A stretch of DNA of 29,091 bases from CAYSYM01 sp964435115 (GTDB taxonomy: Bacteria > Chloroflexota > UBA6077 > CF-72), in the NCBI GenBank assembly GCA_964435115.1, contig CAYSYM010000048.1, positions 1 to 29,091 of the forward strand, read 5' to 3'. Made by a program: the position numbers and the translations under genes. Shown here in pieces: positions 16,501 to 23,006 of this stretch. Each line of letters opens with the position of its first letter. The stretch's first letter is position 1. The notes beneath the pieces were generated by a model, which was given only the letters and a program-made list of their open reading frames with translations, did no database searches and had not been told where the DNA came from.

Positions 16501-17073
16501 GAAGCGGCCCGCGTCGACCAGGCGCGCCACCTCGCCGGCGCGGCAGCCGGAGAGTGCGATGAGGCCCTCCGTGTGGCCTTCGAGGAACGCGGGGGCGAGG
16601 GCAACCCCGGCGTGCTGGGGAGCATGCTGGTGTGGAGGAGTCGCCAAGCACGTGGGCCGCACCTGCACGAAATCGGGCCGAGCTTGAGTCCACGTGCTTG
16701 GCCGTTCAGCAATGAAGCGCGAAGCGCTTGGGGCTGGCGCGCTCCAGGGGCGGCTGGAGCGGTGCGCTTCGGTGACCAGGCGGCACAGGTTGGCGTAGCC
16801 GCGGTCGCTCTCGGCCAGCAGCGTCAGGTGGACGGGGCCAGACGACGTGTCGACCAGGCCGTGCTGGAGTGTCAGCTCCACGCCGACGATCGGCCGCACG
16901 CCCCCGGCCGTGCACGCCTGGGCGAAGGCCATCGCGCCATACAGGCCGTCGTGGTCGGTGATGGCGAGTGCCCGGTAGCCCAGCGCGGCCGCCCGTGCCG
17001 CGAGCTCTTCTGGCTGTGAGGCTCCGTCCAGGAAGGAGTAGCAGGTGTGCAGGTGGAGCTCGGCGGTGTACAC
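13420..17073 (-). CDS. dnaE2: Error-prone DNA polymerase DnaE2 (ImuC)
   Basis: DnaE2 is the C-family polymerase of the ImuB-DnaE2 mutasome for SOS translesion synthesis. The 1217-residue sequence has an N-terminal PHP domain (ELHLHTCYSF at 5-14, TDHDGLYG near 39-46), catalytic aspartates in PDIDLDF (462-468) and KIDFLALGM (Asp616), a fingers/HhH region (VKGIGEHLARTIV) and a C-terminal OB fold (TAGLVVCRQRPGTAKGYVFL). Start is GTG with no clear ribosome site, in an operon behind imuB and a DUF6504-like gene. Two extra, non-conserved segments break the usual alignment, near residues 110-160 and 885-930, and each carries a DNA palindrome while staying in frame. Its last 29 codons lie in a direct repeat. 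Confidence 0.94.
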   Translation of the reverse strand: MYTAELHLHTCYSFLDGASQPEELAARAAALGYRALAITDHDGLYGAMAFAQACTAGGVRPIVGVELTLQHGLVDTSSGPVHLTLLAESDRGYANLCRLVTEAHRSSRPWSAPAPSASRFIAERPSTWTQARPDFVQVRPTCLATPPHQHAPQHAGVALAPAFLEGHTEGLIALSGCRAGEVARLVDAGRFDDALDAARRLAALFSRHNTFVELQHNLVRGDTQRVARLVELACRLTLPSVATGNVHYHDRARHRLQDALVAIKHHATLETSHRLRRPNSEFYLRPPQEVAALFATYPEAIANVALVAERCRDFNLADHRDLGYDFPDFTRKEDERQSTADEVLAAHCWAQFDARYPAATTEPATWQKAREQLQAELALVAKHHLAGFFLIYRDLQELATQVAQEVRGAGTVRGGSGLPPGRGRGSSVSSIICYLIGLSHVDPVRNRLFFRRFLNEDLQAVPDIDLDFARDIREQLIRRVYERYGRDHAALVCSFATYRLRSAVRDLGKVLGLPPAAIDKLARLSEGGKASSVRAEWQRLPELQGQVAGPLWQHLEALCQQIDGFPRHVGQHVGGMVISSRPLVEMVPVQPAAMEGRFICQWDKDSCDDARFIKIDFLALGMLSLVEECLELIWQTRGEQVDLSSISYADPAVYDALCAGDTVGLFQVESRAQIQMLTRTRPRTLDDLAVQVAIVRPGPIVGGAVNPYVRRRERLRQDPRYRPRADHPLLDDLLRDTLGIVLYQDQVLEVAMVVGGFTPGQADQFRRAMSRRRSREAMEGFRQSFVRGARARGVAEQEALAIFDKLRAFSEFGFPKSHAYAFAVLAYQSAWLRHFYPAEYYAALLNNQPMGFYAPHVLVGDARRHGLQVLRVSINASGVRTTPLPLCSSRPAWRPPPASLPQAPPSAKTTACLPPLSVGEGGRRDQGALLLGLATVKGIGEHLARTIVAERAANGPYRSLGDLLRRTGLPRTAAERLIAVGALSELGLGRRELLWQFGLLAPRPRLALSASGGRPATTATPAPRGRGRLTRQRQMALALPVEQDMVRLSDMDAWERMVADYGLLGLSPGAHPLGLLRGQLPPDILTTGQLRALRDGAHAQTAGLVVCRQRPGTAKGYVFLLLEDESGLANVVVRPDLYEARRSVIRGEPYLWVAGTVQLRSGSLNLLAEQVAPLARVPDALLPPMAVGAAGAGAAVRDGAAPFATLHPATPASRDFH
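14309..14335. repeat. GC-rich hairpin repeat inside dnaE2
   Basis: The arms CCCCCCTCTC (14309-14318) and GAGAGGGGGG (14326-14335) pair perfectly around a 7-nt loop. They lie at codons 913-922 within a Pro/Ser-rich segment (residues about 885-930) that interrupts conserved DnaE2 sequence just before ALLLGLATVKGIG. The surrounding sequence resembles the intergenic hairpin at 19163-19198, suggesting the same repeat family. Confidence 0.6.
16643..16702. repeat. 13-bp inverted repeat inserted in the PHP region of dnaE2
   Basis: GCCAAGCACGTGG (16643-16655) and CCACGTGCTTGGC (16690-16702) are exact reverse complements with a 34-bp spacer. On the coding strand the 60 bp give about 20 in-frame residues (near 124-144) where DnaE2 homologues usually pass directly from LVTEAH to EGLIALSGC. 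The remaining extra residues nearby are also unlike the family. Confidence 0.65.
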
Positions 17074-17094
17074 GGGCGGAACCCACGACCCAGC

Positions 17095-17388
17095 TTAGCT
17101 TCGCTGTTCATACCACCGTTCGGCCACGAGATCGTGGTAGACGGTGAGCAGCATGCCGTCCTCCAGCAGCAGCAGGTAGTACAGGCGCGAGATCGGCTGC
17201 TCGCGCCACCACTCGTCGTCGATCCGCCAGCGGTCCTGCACGCGCGCTACGCCGCGCGGCCTGGGCCAGCCGCGCCGGTGCGCGGCCGTGGGCGTCCCGG
17301 CCGCGTCTGTCTGGACACGGAGCGCGGCTGGTGCATTCAGGCGTCGCAAGTCACGAGCGCCCAGCGACGCTCGGGAAGGCGCGACCAC
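17095..17388 (-). CDS. DUF6504-like small protein of the mutasome operon
   Basis: This product of up to 97 residues has a C-terminal half (RVQDRWRIDDEWWREQ, RLYYLLLLEDGMLLTVYHDL, WYEQ) that resembles DUF6504, a family often encoded beside imuB and dnaE2. The molecular role is unknown; an accessory of the translesion complex is the natural guess. The ATG at 17388 overlaps imuB by 52 nt; a TTG at 17349 would shorten the overlap. The gene ends 22 nt before the dnaE2 start, so all three form one transcript. Confidence 0.72.
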   Translation of the reverse strand: MVAPSRASLGARDLRRLNAPAALRVQTDAAGTPTAAHRRGWPRPRGVARVQDRWRIDDEWWREQPISRLYYLLLLEDGMLLTVYHDLVAERWYEQRS

Positions 17389-18623
17389 GGTTCCACCTCC
17401 ACGGCGTGATAGAGCGGCACGCTGCCGTAGCGCGCGCGGAGCTGGCGCGCCGCCTCGGCGATCGGCTCGAGCTGCTGGGCGGAGGCGGAGAACAGGCGCC
17501 CTTGCCTGGCCGCCTCGCCGCCCAGCCCGAGTAGCTCCAGCGCCAGCTCGGCGATCGGCGCCGGCGGCAGCCCGTTCGGCAGCGCGAGCTTGCTCGCCAG
17601 CGCCCGCTGCGCCGCGTCCCGTGCGGCGAGCGCTTCCTTGAACGTGCAGAGCCGCTCCCAGGAGGTGCCGTCTGCAAGCAGCGCGCGCAGGCGCACCTGG
17701 CGGACGGAGCGACCTAGAGGAGGAGTTGAGGCGAGCTGGGCGAACGCCTCCGCGAGTAGTTGGCCCACGGCGATCGCGACCGCCTCCGCACTGGCGAGCG
17801 AGTCGTCGAAGCGCAGCGAGACCTGGATTGACGCGCTGACAGGGCGCGGCACGATCGGCTCGTCATCCTGCCCGCTCGCCAGCCGCCAGGCGAGGGCGCC
17901 AGCCGGGCCGAACTGCGCCTGGACGGCCCCGAACGGCAGCCGTGCCAGGTCGCCGATGGTCCGCAGGCCGAGCAGTTCAAGCCGTGGGAGCGCTTCTGGG
18001 GCGAACGGCAGGAGGCCGATGGGCAGTGGCACCAGGAAGCTGGCAGTCGCGTGGGCAGGCACGACGTGTGTGCCAGCCGGCGGCGCCACGCGCGCGGCGA
18101 CCGCGGCGGCGAACTTGCCCCCTGCGATGCCGAGGCGGGGCCGCAGCGGTGGCGGAACTACTCGGCGGACCGCCTGGTCTAGCGCCGCCGGGTCGCTGCG
18201 GTAGAGCGCCTCCAGTCCGCGCAGGTCCAGGAAGAGCTGCTCCTCGGCCACCTCCACCGATGGGCTCACGCGCTGGAGGCCGGCCAGCACCTCCTCGAGT
18301 ACGGCGGCCACGCGCACGGGGTCAGGCTGGAGTACGACGGCCTCAGGGCAGAGCGGCACAACCTCACGCAAGGGCAGGCCGGGGCGAACGCCGGCCCGTT
18401 CGGCCTCGGGCGAGCAGCGCTGCACGACCCTGCGCTCGCCCGGCGCTCCGCCCAGCACCAGCGGCCGACCATCCAGCGCCGGCTGCCGCAGCACCTCGAC
18501 GCGCAGGGGGAGCTGTGGCAGCCAGACGCACGCCGCGCGCACATCCGGCCAGCGGTCCGCCCGCGCGGTGACGAAGGGGGGGAGATCACGGCGACGCACG
18601 CCAGAGCCGGCCCAGGCAGCCAA
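17337..18623 (-). CDS. imuB: ImuB-type Y-family polymerase-like mutasome protein
   Basis: ImuB is a catalytically inactive Y-family relative that bridges DnaE2 to the beta clamp. The frame has 428 residues. The palm N-terminus reads ACVWLPQLPLRVEVL, where active DinB has Asp-x-Asp residues, so the metal site is missing. FLDLRGLEALY near residue 131, RLGIAGGKFAAAVAARVAPP near 160 and a little-finger-like C-terminus complete the fold. TTG at 18623 is 7 nt after a TACACT -10 box and could be a leaderless start; GTG at 18542, giving 401 residues, matches the normal ImuB N-terminus (VRAACVWLP) better. A LexA box sits in the promoter. imuA, which often precedes imuB, is not here. Confidence 0.88.
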   Translation of the reverse strand: MAAWAGSGVRRRDLPPFVTARADRWPDVRAACVWLPQLPLRVEVLRQPALDGRPLVLGGAPGERRVVQRCSPEAERAGVRPGLPLREVVPLCPEAVVLQPDPVRVAAVLEEVLAGLQRVSPSVEVAEEQLFLDLRGLEALYRSDPAALDQAVRRVVPPPLRPRLGIAGGKFAAAVAARVAPPAGTHVVPAHATASFLVPLPIGLLPFAPEALPRLELLGLRTIGDLARLPFGAVQAQFGPAGALAWRLASGQDDEPIVPRPVSASIQVSLRFDDSLASAEAVAIAVGQLLAEAFAQLASTPPLGRSVRQVRLRALLADGTSWERLCTFKEALAARDAAQRALASKLALPNGLPPAPIAELALELLGLGGEAARQGRLFSASAQQLEPIAEAARQLRARYGSVPLYHAVEVEPWSRLPERRWALVTCDA

Positions 18624-18630
18624 TGGTCCC

Positions 18631-18658
18631 AGTGTAGAACATTCGTTCTACACGTCAA
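18631..18658 (-). promoter_or_regulatory. SOS promoter with LexA box for imuB-DUF6504-dnaE2
   Basis: On the minus strand TTGACG (18653-18658), a 16-nt spacer and TACACT (18631-18636) make a promoter. A perfect 9-bp inverted repeat, GTGTAGAAC (18632-18640) and GTTCTACAC (18645-18653) with 4 nt between, fills the space from -35 to -10. Its core GAAC-N4-GTTC is the LexA/DinR box of Gram-positive bacteria and of some Chloroflexota. LexA bound here would block RNA polymerase. Confidence 0.88.
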
Positions 18659-18773
18659 GCAGGATGCCGGCGCGCGCGATCACCGTCCAGGCGCACGGGA
18701 TCGCCGGCTGGGCCGAGGATCAGCATGCACCCCGGCCGGCTGGCGCTGGCGCGTCACACCAGCCGGACAGGCA

Positions 18774-18802
18774 GCGGGGCCTCAGACAGCGTGAGGCCCC
18801 GC
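18774..18802 (-). terminator. Hairpin downstream of the zinc ribbon gene
   Basis: GCGGGGCCTCA (18774-18784) and TGAGGCCCCGC (18792-18802) pair perfectly over 11 bp with a 7-nt loop. It lies 36 nt past the stop of the minus-strand DUF5679-like gene and before the imuB promoter, so it probably insulates the two. There is no T-tract. Confidence 0.5.
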
Positions 18803-18837
18803 CGGGACGTGCGTAGCGTGGTGAACGCGCGAGGTGG

Positions 18838-18984
18838 CTACTTGCCAGCGCCGATCTTGAAGATCTTGGTCCCGCACACCGGGCATGTACCCTCGGTGGC
18901 CGGGCGGCCGTTCTTCATGGTGATCTGCTTCGCGTCCTTGATGTCGCGCTGGGTCTTGCACTTCATGCAGTAACCCGTGGCCAT
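18838..18984 (-). CDS. DUF5679-like zinc ribbon protein, 48 residues
   Basis: This short gene encodes MATGYCMKCKTQRDIKD, a middle KNGRPATEGT, then CPVCGTKIFKIGAGK and a stop. Two Cys-x2-Cys pairs (CMKC, CPVC) make a zinc ribbon. The KNGRPAT.G.CPVCGTK pattern matches what I know of the DUF5679 family, found mainly in Chloroflexota and Actinomycetota; its function is unknown. The ATG has one of the best ribosome sites in the window, GGGAGGTGA, about 6 nt upstream. A promoter and a downstream hairpin frame it as a single-gene unit. Confidence 0.88.
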   Translation of the reverse strand: MATGYCMKCKTQRDIKDAKQITMKNGRPATEGTCPVCGTKIFKIGAGK

Positions 18985-19050
18985 GGGCAGTCACCTCCCA
19001 TCCTGGTGGAGTCGGCCCACCTTCCAGTCTGAGAAGGGCCGCTGATCGGG

Positions 19051-19079
19051 AGGATAGGGGGTCGAGATGCGACCTGCAA
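19051..19079 (-). promoter_or_regulatory. Promoter of the zinc ribbon gene
   Basis: On the minus strand TTGCAG (19074-19079), a 17-nt spacer and TATCCT (19051-19056) form a plausible sigma-70 promoter. The leader would be about 60 nt and ends in a strong ribosome site (GGGAGGTGA), unlike the leaderless genes nearby. Confidence 0.5.
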
Positions 19080-19134
19080 CTGCGACGCCCTCCAGTGTCG
19101 AGGCGTGGCCTCCGCCCTTCGTCCTCCTGGCGGC

Positions 19135-19200
19135 CTGGGGGCCGAAGCCCCCAGAAGAAAGGCTCTCCCCCTCCCTGGGGAGGGGGATAGGGGGTGGGGA
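19135..19200. repeat. Double hairpin GC-rich repeat element
   Basis: The first hairpin is CTGGGGGC (19135-19142), loop CGAA, GCCCCCAG (19147-19154). The second, in CTCTCCCCCTCC (from 19163) facing GGAGGGGG (to about 19187), is followed by ATAGGGGGTGGGGA. The composition and layout resemble the hairpin inside dnaE2 and the multi-copy intergenic repeats seen in some Chloroflexota genomes. No gene lies between the zinc ribbon promoter and the TPK start. Confidence 0.55.
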
Positions 19201-19277
19201 ACACCGGATGGCCCTGCGTCCTGGAGTCCGGGAGTCCACGCGCGACGGCTCAACCCTCTCCACGGCAGGGAAGGTGC

Positions 19278-19283
19278 TACGCT
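19278..19283 (+). promoter_or_regulatory. Putative -10 box (TACGCT) of the TPK gene
   Basis: TACGCT ends 8 nt before the ATG at 19292. No clear -35 element or ribosome site is seen. The layout suits a leaderless transcript. No TPP riboswitch was recognised upstream. Confidence 0.35.
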
Positions 19284-19291
19284 GCCGCGCG

Positions 19292-19954
19292 ATGGCCAAG
19301 CGGCCGGTCGTCGTCTTTGGCGGTGTCAGCCTCGCGCCCTCGCCGCGCCTGCGCGCGCGCCTGCGTGCCATCCCCCAGCCGTACGTGATCGCCGCGGACT
19401 CCGGCGCCGCTTCGGCGCTCGCCTTCGGCTACGTGCCCGATCTCGTCGTCGGCGACATGGACTCCATCGACGCCGCCACCCTGGCCGAGGTGGAGCGGCG
19501 CGGCATCCCCCTCCAGCCGTACCCACGTGAGAAGGACGCGACCGACGGCCAGCTCGCGCTCGAGCGCGCGTTGCAGCTCGACCCCTCAGAGCTGGTCCTG
19601 GTGGGCTTCCTCGGCGGCGCTCGGCTGGACCACAGCCTGGCGAACGTGCTCCTCCTGAACCTGCTCCCAGCCGGCGCGGCCATCGTCGAGGAAGAGAACG
19701 AGTGCCGGCTCCTCCGCCCGGGAGACTCCTGGACCTGGCGCGCGCGCCCGGACGAGCTGGTCTCGCTCCTGCCCCTGGCTGCCGAAGCGCGCGGCGTCAG
19801 CACCCATGGCCTGCGCTGGCCGCTTGCCGCCGCCACGCTCCGCCTGGGGGACACCCGGGGCATCAGCAACGAGCCCGTCGCCGTCGAGGTGGGCGTAGCC
19901 CTTGGCAGTGGCCTGCTCCTTGTGACCAGGCACCTGCCGGGGAGCCGCCGGTGA
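19292..19954 (+). CDS. Thiamine pyrophosphokinase
   Basis: TPK transfers pyrophosphate from ATP to thiamine to make the cofactor TPP. The 220-residue protein has the N-terminal catalytic domain with AADSGA (34-39), VVGDMDSID (52-60), KDATDGQLALERAL (81-94) and GARLDHSLAN, then a C-terminal thiamine-binding beta domain ending around THGLRWPL and GISNEPV. These are hallmark motifs of bacterial TPK. The ATG is chosen because upstream codons are GC-rich repeat sequence and the protein starts at once with the first strand (RPVVVFGGVS). The stop codon abuts a transposase relic on the opposite strand. Most bacteria instead use ThiL for de novo TPP, so a salvage role is inferred. Confidence 0.9.
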   Translation: MAKRPVVVFGGVSLAPSPRLRARLRAIPQPYVIAADSGAASALAFGYVPDLVVGDMDSIDAATLAEVERRGIPLQPYPREKDATDGQLALERALQLDPSELVLVGFLGGARLDHSLANVLLLNLLPAGAAIVEEENECRLLRPGDSWTWRARPDELVSLLPLAAEARGVSTHGLRWPLAAATLRLGDTRGISNEPVAVEVGVALGSGLLLVTRHLPGSRR

Positions 19955-20114
19955 TGGCCCGCTGGCGGTCGGGGCGGCCCAGCCGCCGCTCCTCGGCGGC
20001 GCGGTAGGCGGGCAGCCGGTCCCGCACCAGCGCGCCGAACTCCACCACCCGCAGGCCTGTCAGGCTCTGGAACACCGCCGGCTGGCCCCGCAGCCGCGCA
20101 TACCGCGGGATCAT
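19955..20114 (-). pseudogene. Transposase N-terminal relic
   Basis: The minus-strand frame starts ATG at 20114 and reads MIPRYARLRGQPAVFQSLTG, LRVVEFGALVRDRLPAYRAA, EERRLGRPDRQRA. This is the N-terminal helix-turn-helix region typical of IS5-like/DDE transposases (Y..L...P..F..LTGL.V.EF..L......Y..AE..RL.RP.RQRA). The expected next motif (GGG..F.L) is lost as the frame enters the TPK gene. About 52 of some 260-300 expected residues remain, so the element is dead. Confidence 0.65.
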
Positions 20115-20233
20115 CCGCCCCTCCTCCCACGCGCCTCACCGGCGCCGCGTCCCAGCCTGCTTACTGCTGCGCCTGAAATCTACTGTGGTGCTACCCGCAG
20201 CGGGCGCGCTCGGGCAGTATGATCCGGGAGTCC

Positions 20234-21376
20234 ATGCCTCCCTCCAACGAACGTCCGTTCCCCACCAGCCAGAACCTGCGCACCCCAGGCCCTACCCCCC
20301 TCCCGCCCGACGTGCGCGCCGCGCTCGCCCTCGACATGCTCAACCACCGCGGGCCCGAGTTCGGCACGGTGTTGCGCGAGTGCCGGGAAGGCTTGCGGTG
20401 GGCCTTCCAGACCCGCCACGACGTCCTCGTGCTGACCGCCTCGGGCACGGGCGGCCTCGAATCCGTGGTGGCCAACCTGCTCAGCCCGGGCCAGCGGGTG
20501 CTTGCCGTGAGCATCGGCTATTTCGGCGACCGGTTCGCCAGGATCGCGCGCGCGTTCGGCGCCGACGTGGTGGATCTCACGTTCGACTGGGGGCAGGCGG
20601 CCGACCCCGGCGTCGTGGCGGACCGGCTGGCGGCCGACCCGACCATCGAGACTGTCTTCGTGACACACAACGAGACCTCCACCGGCGTCATGAATCCGCT
20701 GCCGGAGATCACGCGGGCCGTGCGCGACGCGCGGCCGCACGCCATCCTCGCCGTAGACGGCATCAGCTCAGTCGGCTCCGCGCCTGTCCTCACCGACGCC
20801 TGGCAGTGCGACGTGGTGGTTTCGGGCTCCCAGAAGGGCTGGATGATCCCACCCGGCCTCACCTTCGTCTCCGTCAGCCCGCGCGCGTGGGAGCGCCAGG
20901 CCCGGGCTGGCCTACCGCGCTTCTACTTCGACTGGCTGCCGCACCGGAAGAACCTGGACAAGAACACCACGCCGTGGACGCCTGCCGTCGGCCTCGTCTT
21001 CGGGCTGCAAGCCGCGCTGCGGCGCATGCGCGCCGAAGGGCTGGAGCAGATCTTCGCCCGGCACGAGCGCGTCGCGCGCCACACGCGCGAGCGGCTCGCC
21101 CGGATGGGTGTGCGGCTATTCGCCGATCCGGCTCACCCCTCCTGGACGGTGACCACGGCGTGGGTCCCGGACGGCGTGGACGGGAAGGCACTGCTGCGGA
21201 CGCTGCGCGAAACGCACGGCGTCGTCCTCGCGGGTGGGCAGGGCCCGTACGAGGGCAGGCTTATCCGCGTGGGCCACCTGGGCTACGTGACCGAGGCGGA
21301 CGTCGACGTTGCCCTGGACACCCTGCAGGCCGAACTGGCCGCCGGCGCGGCCGCGCCGGCGGCCGTCGGGCGCTAA
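20234..21376 (+). CDS. Class V aminotransferase (alanine-glyoxylate / serine-pyruvate type)
   Basis: This is a PLP-dependent fold-type I aminotransferase of about 380 residues. The PLP lysine is Lys201 in SGSQKGWM, and substrate-loop motifs NLRTPGPTPLPPDV, TASGTGGLE and VDGISSVGS are clear. Family members transaminate alanine, serine or glyoxylate. Its partner gene serA begins 1 nt after its stop, so it probably supplies the phosphohydroxypyruvate or hydroxypyruvate transamination step of serine synthesis, replacing a separate SerC. ATG 20219 gives five more residues but overlaps a TATGAT box (20218-20223). ATG 20234, with GGGAG just upstream, is preferred; either could be right. Confidence 0.88.
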   Translation: MPPSNERPFPTSQNLRTPGPTPLPPDVRAALALDMLNHRGPEFGTVLRECREGLRWAFQTRHDVLVLTASGTGGLESVVANLLSPGQRVLAVSIGYFGDRFARIARAFGADVVDLTFDWGQAADPGVVADRLAADPTIETVFVTHNETSTGVMNPLPEITRAVRDARPHAILAVDGISSVGSAPVLTDAWQCDVVVSGSQKGWMIPPGLTFVSVSPRAWERQARAGLPRFYFDWLPHRKNLDKNTTPWTPAVGLVFGLQAALRRMRAEGLEQIFARHERVARHTRERLARMGVRLFADPAHPSWTVTTAWVPDGVDGKALLRTLRETHGVVLAGGQGPYEGRLIRVGHLGYVTEADVDVALDTLQAELAAGAAAPAAVGR

Positions 21377-21377
21377 C

Positions 21378-23006
21378 GTGACCGTCGTGGACGCCGGACC
21401 CGGCAGCGCCGCGGCCGGCACGGGGCGCCCGGTGGTCGTCGTGGCCGACCCCCTCGCCGAGGAGGGGCTGGCGCTCCTCCGGCCCCGCGCCGAGGTGGAG
21501 CAGCTCACAGGCCAGGGGCCAGACGCCCTCGCCGCGGCGCTCCGCCGAGCCGAAGCCCTGCTCGTCCGCAGCGAGACGCGGGTCACCCGCCAGCTCCTGG
21601 ACGCGGCCCCGCGGCTGCGGGTGATCGGGCGCGCCGGCGCCGGCGTCGATACGATCGACGTCGAGGCGGCCACGGCTCGTGGCATCGTCGTGGTCAACGC
21701 GCCCGGCGGCAACGCCGTCGCCGCGGCCGAGCACACCATCGCCCTGATGTTCGCTCTCGCGCGCCGACTCACCGCCGCCGACGCGTCCATGAAACGCGGC
21801 GAGTGGGCGCGCTCCAGGTACGTCGGCGTCGAGCTGGCCGGCAAGACGCTCGGGCTGGTCGGGTTCGGGCGCGTGGGCAGCGCCGTCGGCAAGCGCGCGG
21901 CCGGGCTGGAGATGCGGGTCCTCGTGTACGACCCCTACGTGCCCGCCGAGCACCTGCGCCACTCCGGCTTCGAGCCGGCCGAGCTTGACGACCTGCTGGC
22001 CGGCTCGGATTTCGTGTCGCTCCACGTGCCGCTCACCGAGGCCACGCGCGGACTGATCGATGCCAAACGGCTGGCGACGTTGCGCCGGGGCGCCTTCCTG
22101 GTGAACTGCGCGCGTGGCGGGCTGGTCGACCAGCAGGCGCTCATCGAGGCGCTGGAGAGCGGCCACCTGGCGGGCGCGGGCATCGACGTCTGGCCGCGCG
22201 AGCCGGCCAGCCCGGACGACCCATTACCACGCCACCCGAGGGTGGTCGCCACACCCCACCTGGGCGCCTCGACGATCGAGGCGCAGGCGAATGTGGCGGT
22301 GCAGGTAGTGCAGGAGGTGCTCGCGGTCCTCGCCGGGCTGCCGGCGCAGTTCGCTGTGAACGCGCCATCGGTCCGCGCGGAGGAGGCGCAGCGGCTCCAG
22401 CCGTTCCTGGAGCTGGCGCGCATGCTGGGGAAGGTGGCGACGCAGCTCGCGGACGGGCACCTGCGGTTCGCCGAGGTCACCTATCGCGGCGAGGTGGCCG
22501 AGGACAACCTGGCCGCGGTGACCGCCGCGGCAGCCCAGGGACTGCTCGAGCCCGTCTCAGATACCCCGGTCACCCTGGTCAACGCCCGCCTGCTGGCCCG
22601 GCAGCGCGGCCTCGAGATCCTGGAGACGCGCTCCTCGAAGCCCGAGCACTACACGAGCCTGGTGCGCGTCACGCTGCGCACCGACCAGGACGCCACGAGC
22701 GTGGCGGGTGCCATCTCGGAGGGCAAGCCGCATGTCGTGCAGATCGACGGATACGACCTCCATCTGCCGCCGACGCCCGGCTACCTGCTCGTCACCCAGC
22801 ACACCGACCGGCCGGGCATCATCGGCCGAGTCGGCACCATCCTCGGCGAAGCTGACATCAACATCTCGTCCATGCAGGTGGGGCGCCAGGCTCCACGCGG
22901 CCGAGCACTCATGCTCCTCTCGGTGGACGAGCCGGTTCCAGCAGAGGTGGTGGAGCGCATCCGGGCACAGGCAAACGTGGGGCTGATCAAGGTGATCAAG
23001 CTGTAG
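21378..23006 (+). CDS. serA: D-3-phosphoglycerate dehydrogenase, long form
   Basis: SerA oxidises 3-phosphoglycerate with NAD+, the committed step of serine synthesis. The 542-residue protein is the long type: catalytic and Rossmann domains (GLVGFGRVGSAVG at about 159-171; NCARGG with Arg246; TPHLGAST with His294), an intervening ASB domain, then a C-terminal ACT domain (LLVTQHTDRPGIIGRVGTIL) that usually binds serine for feedback control. The GTG start follows the aminotransferase stop by 1 nt. A short Ala/Gly arm (DAGPGSAAAGTGRP) precedes the first strand. The stop codon abuts the next ATG. Confidence 0.95.
   Translation: MTVVDAGPGSAAAGTGRPVVVVADPLAEEGLALLRPRAEVEQLTGQGPDALAAALRRAEALLVRSETRVTRQLLDAAPRLRVIGRAGAGVDTIDVEAATARGIVVVNAPGGNAVAAAEHTIALMFALARRLTAADASMKRGEWARSRYVGVELAGKTLGLVGFGRVGSAVGKRAAGLEMRVLVYDPYVPAEHLRHSGFEPAELDDLLAGSDFVSLHVPLTEATRGLIDAKRLATLRRGAFLVNCARGGLVDQQALIEALESGHLAGAGIDVWPREPASPDDPLPRHPRVVATPHLGASTIEAQANVAVQVVQEVLAVLAGLPAQFAVNAPSVRAEEAQRLQPFLELARMLGKVATQLADGHLRFAEVTYRGEVAEDNLAAVTAAAAQGLLEPVSDTPVTLVNARLLARQRGLEILETRSSKPEHYTSLVRVTLRTDQDATSVAGAISEGKPHVVQIDGYDLHLPPTPGYLLVTQHTDRPGIIGRVGTILGEADINISSMQVGRQAPRGRALMLLSVDEPVPAEVVERIRAQANVGLIKVIKL

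Noticed and set aside
19200..19291. TPP riboswitch before the thiamine pyrophosphokinase gene
   Set aside because: No CUGAGA or GACCUGA-type conserved core is present, and the promoter-like box leaves no room for a leader.
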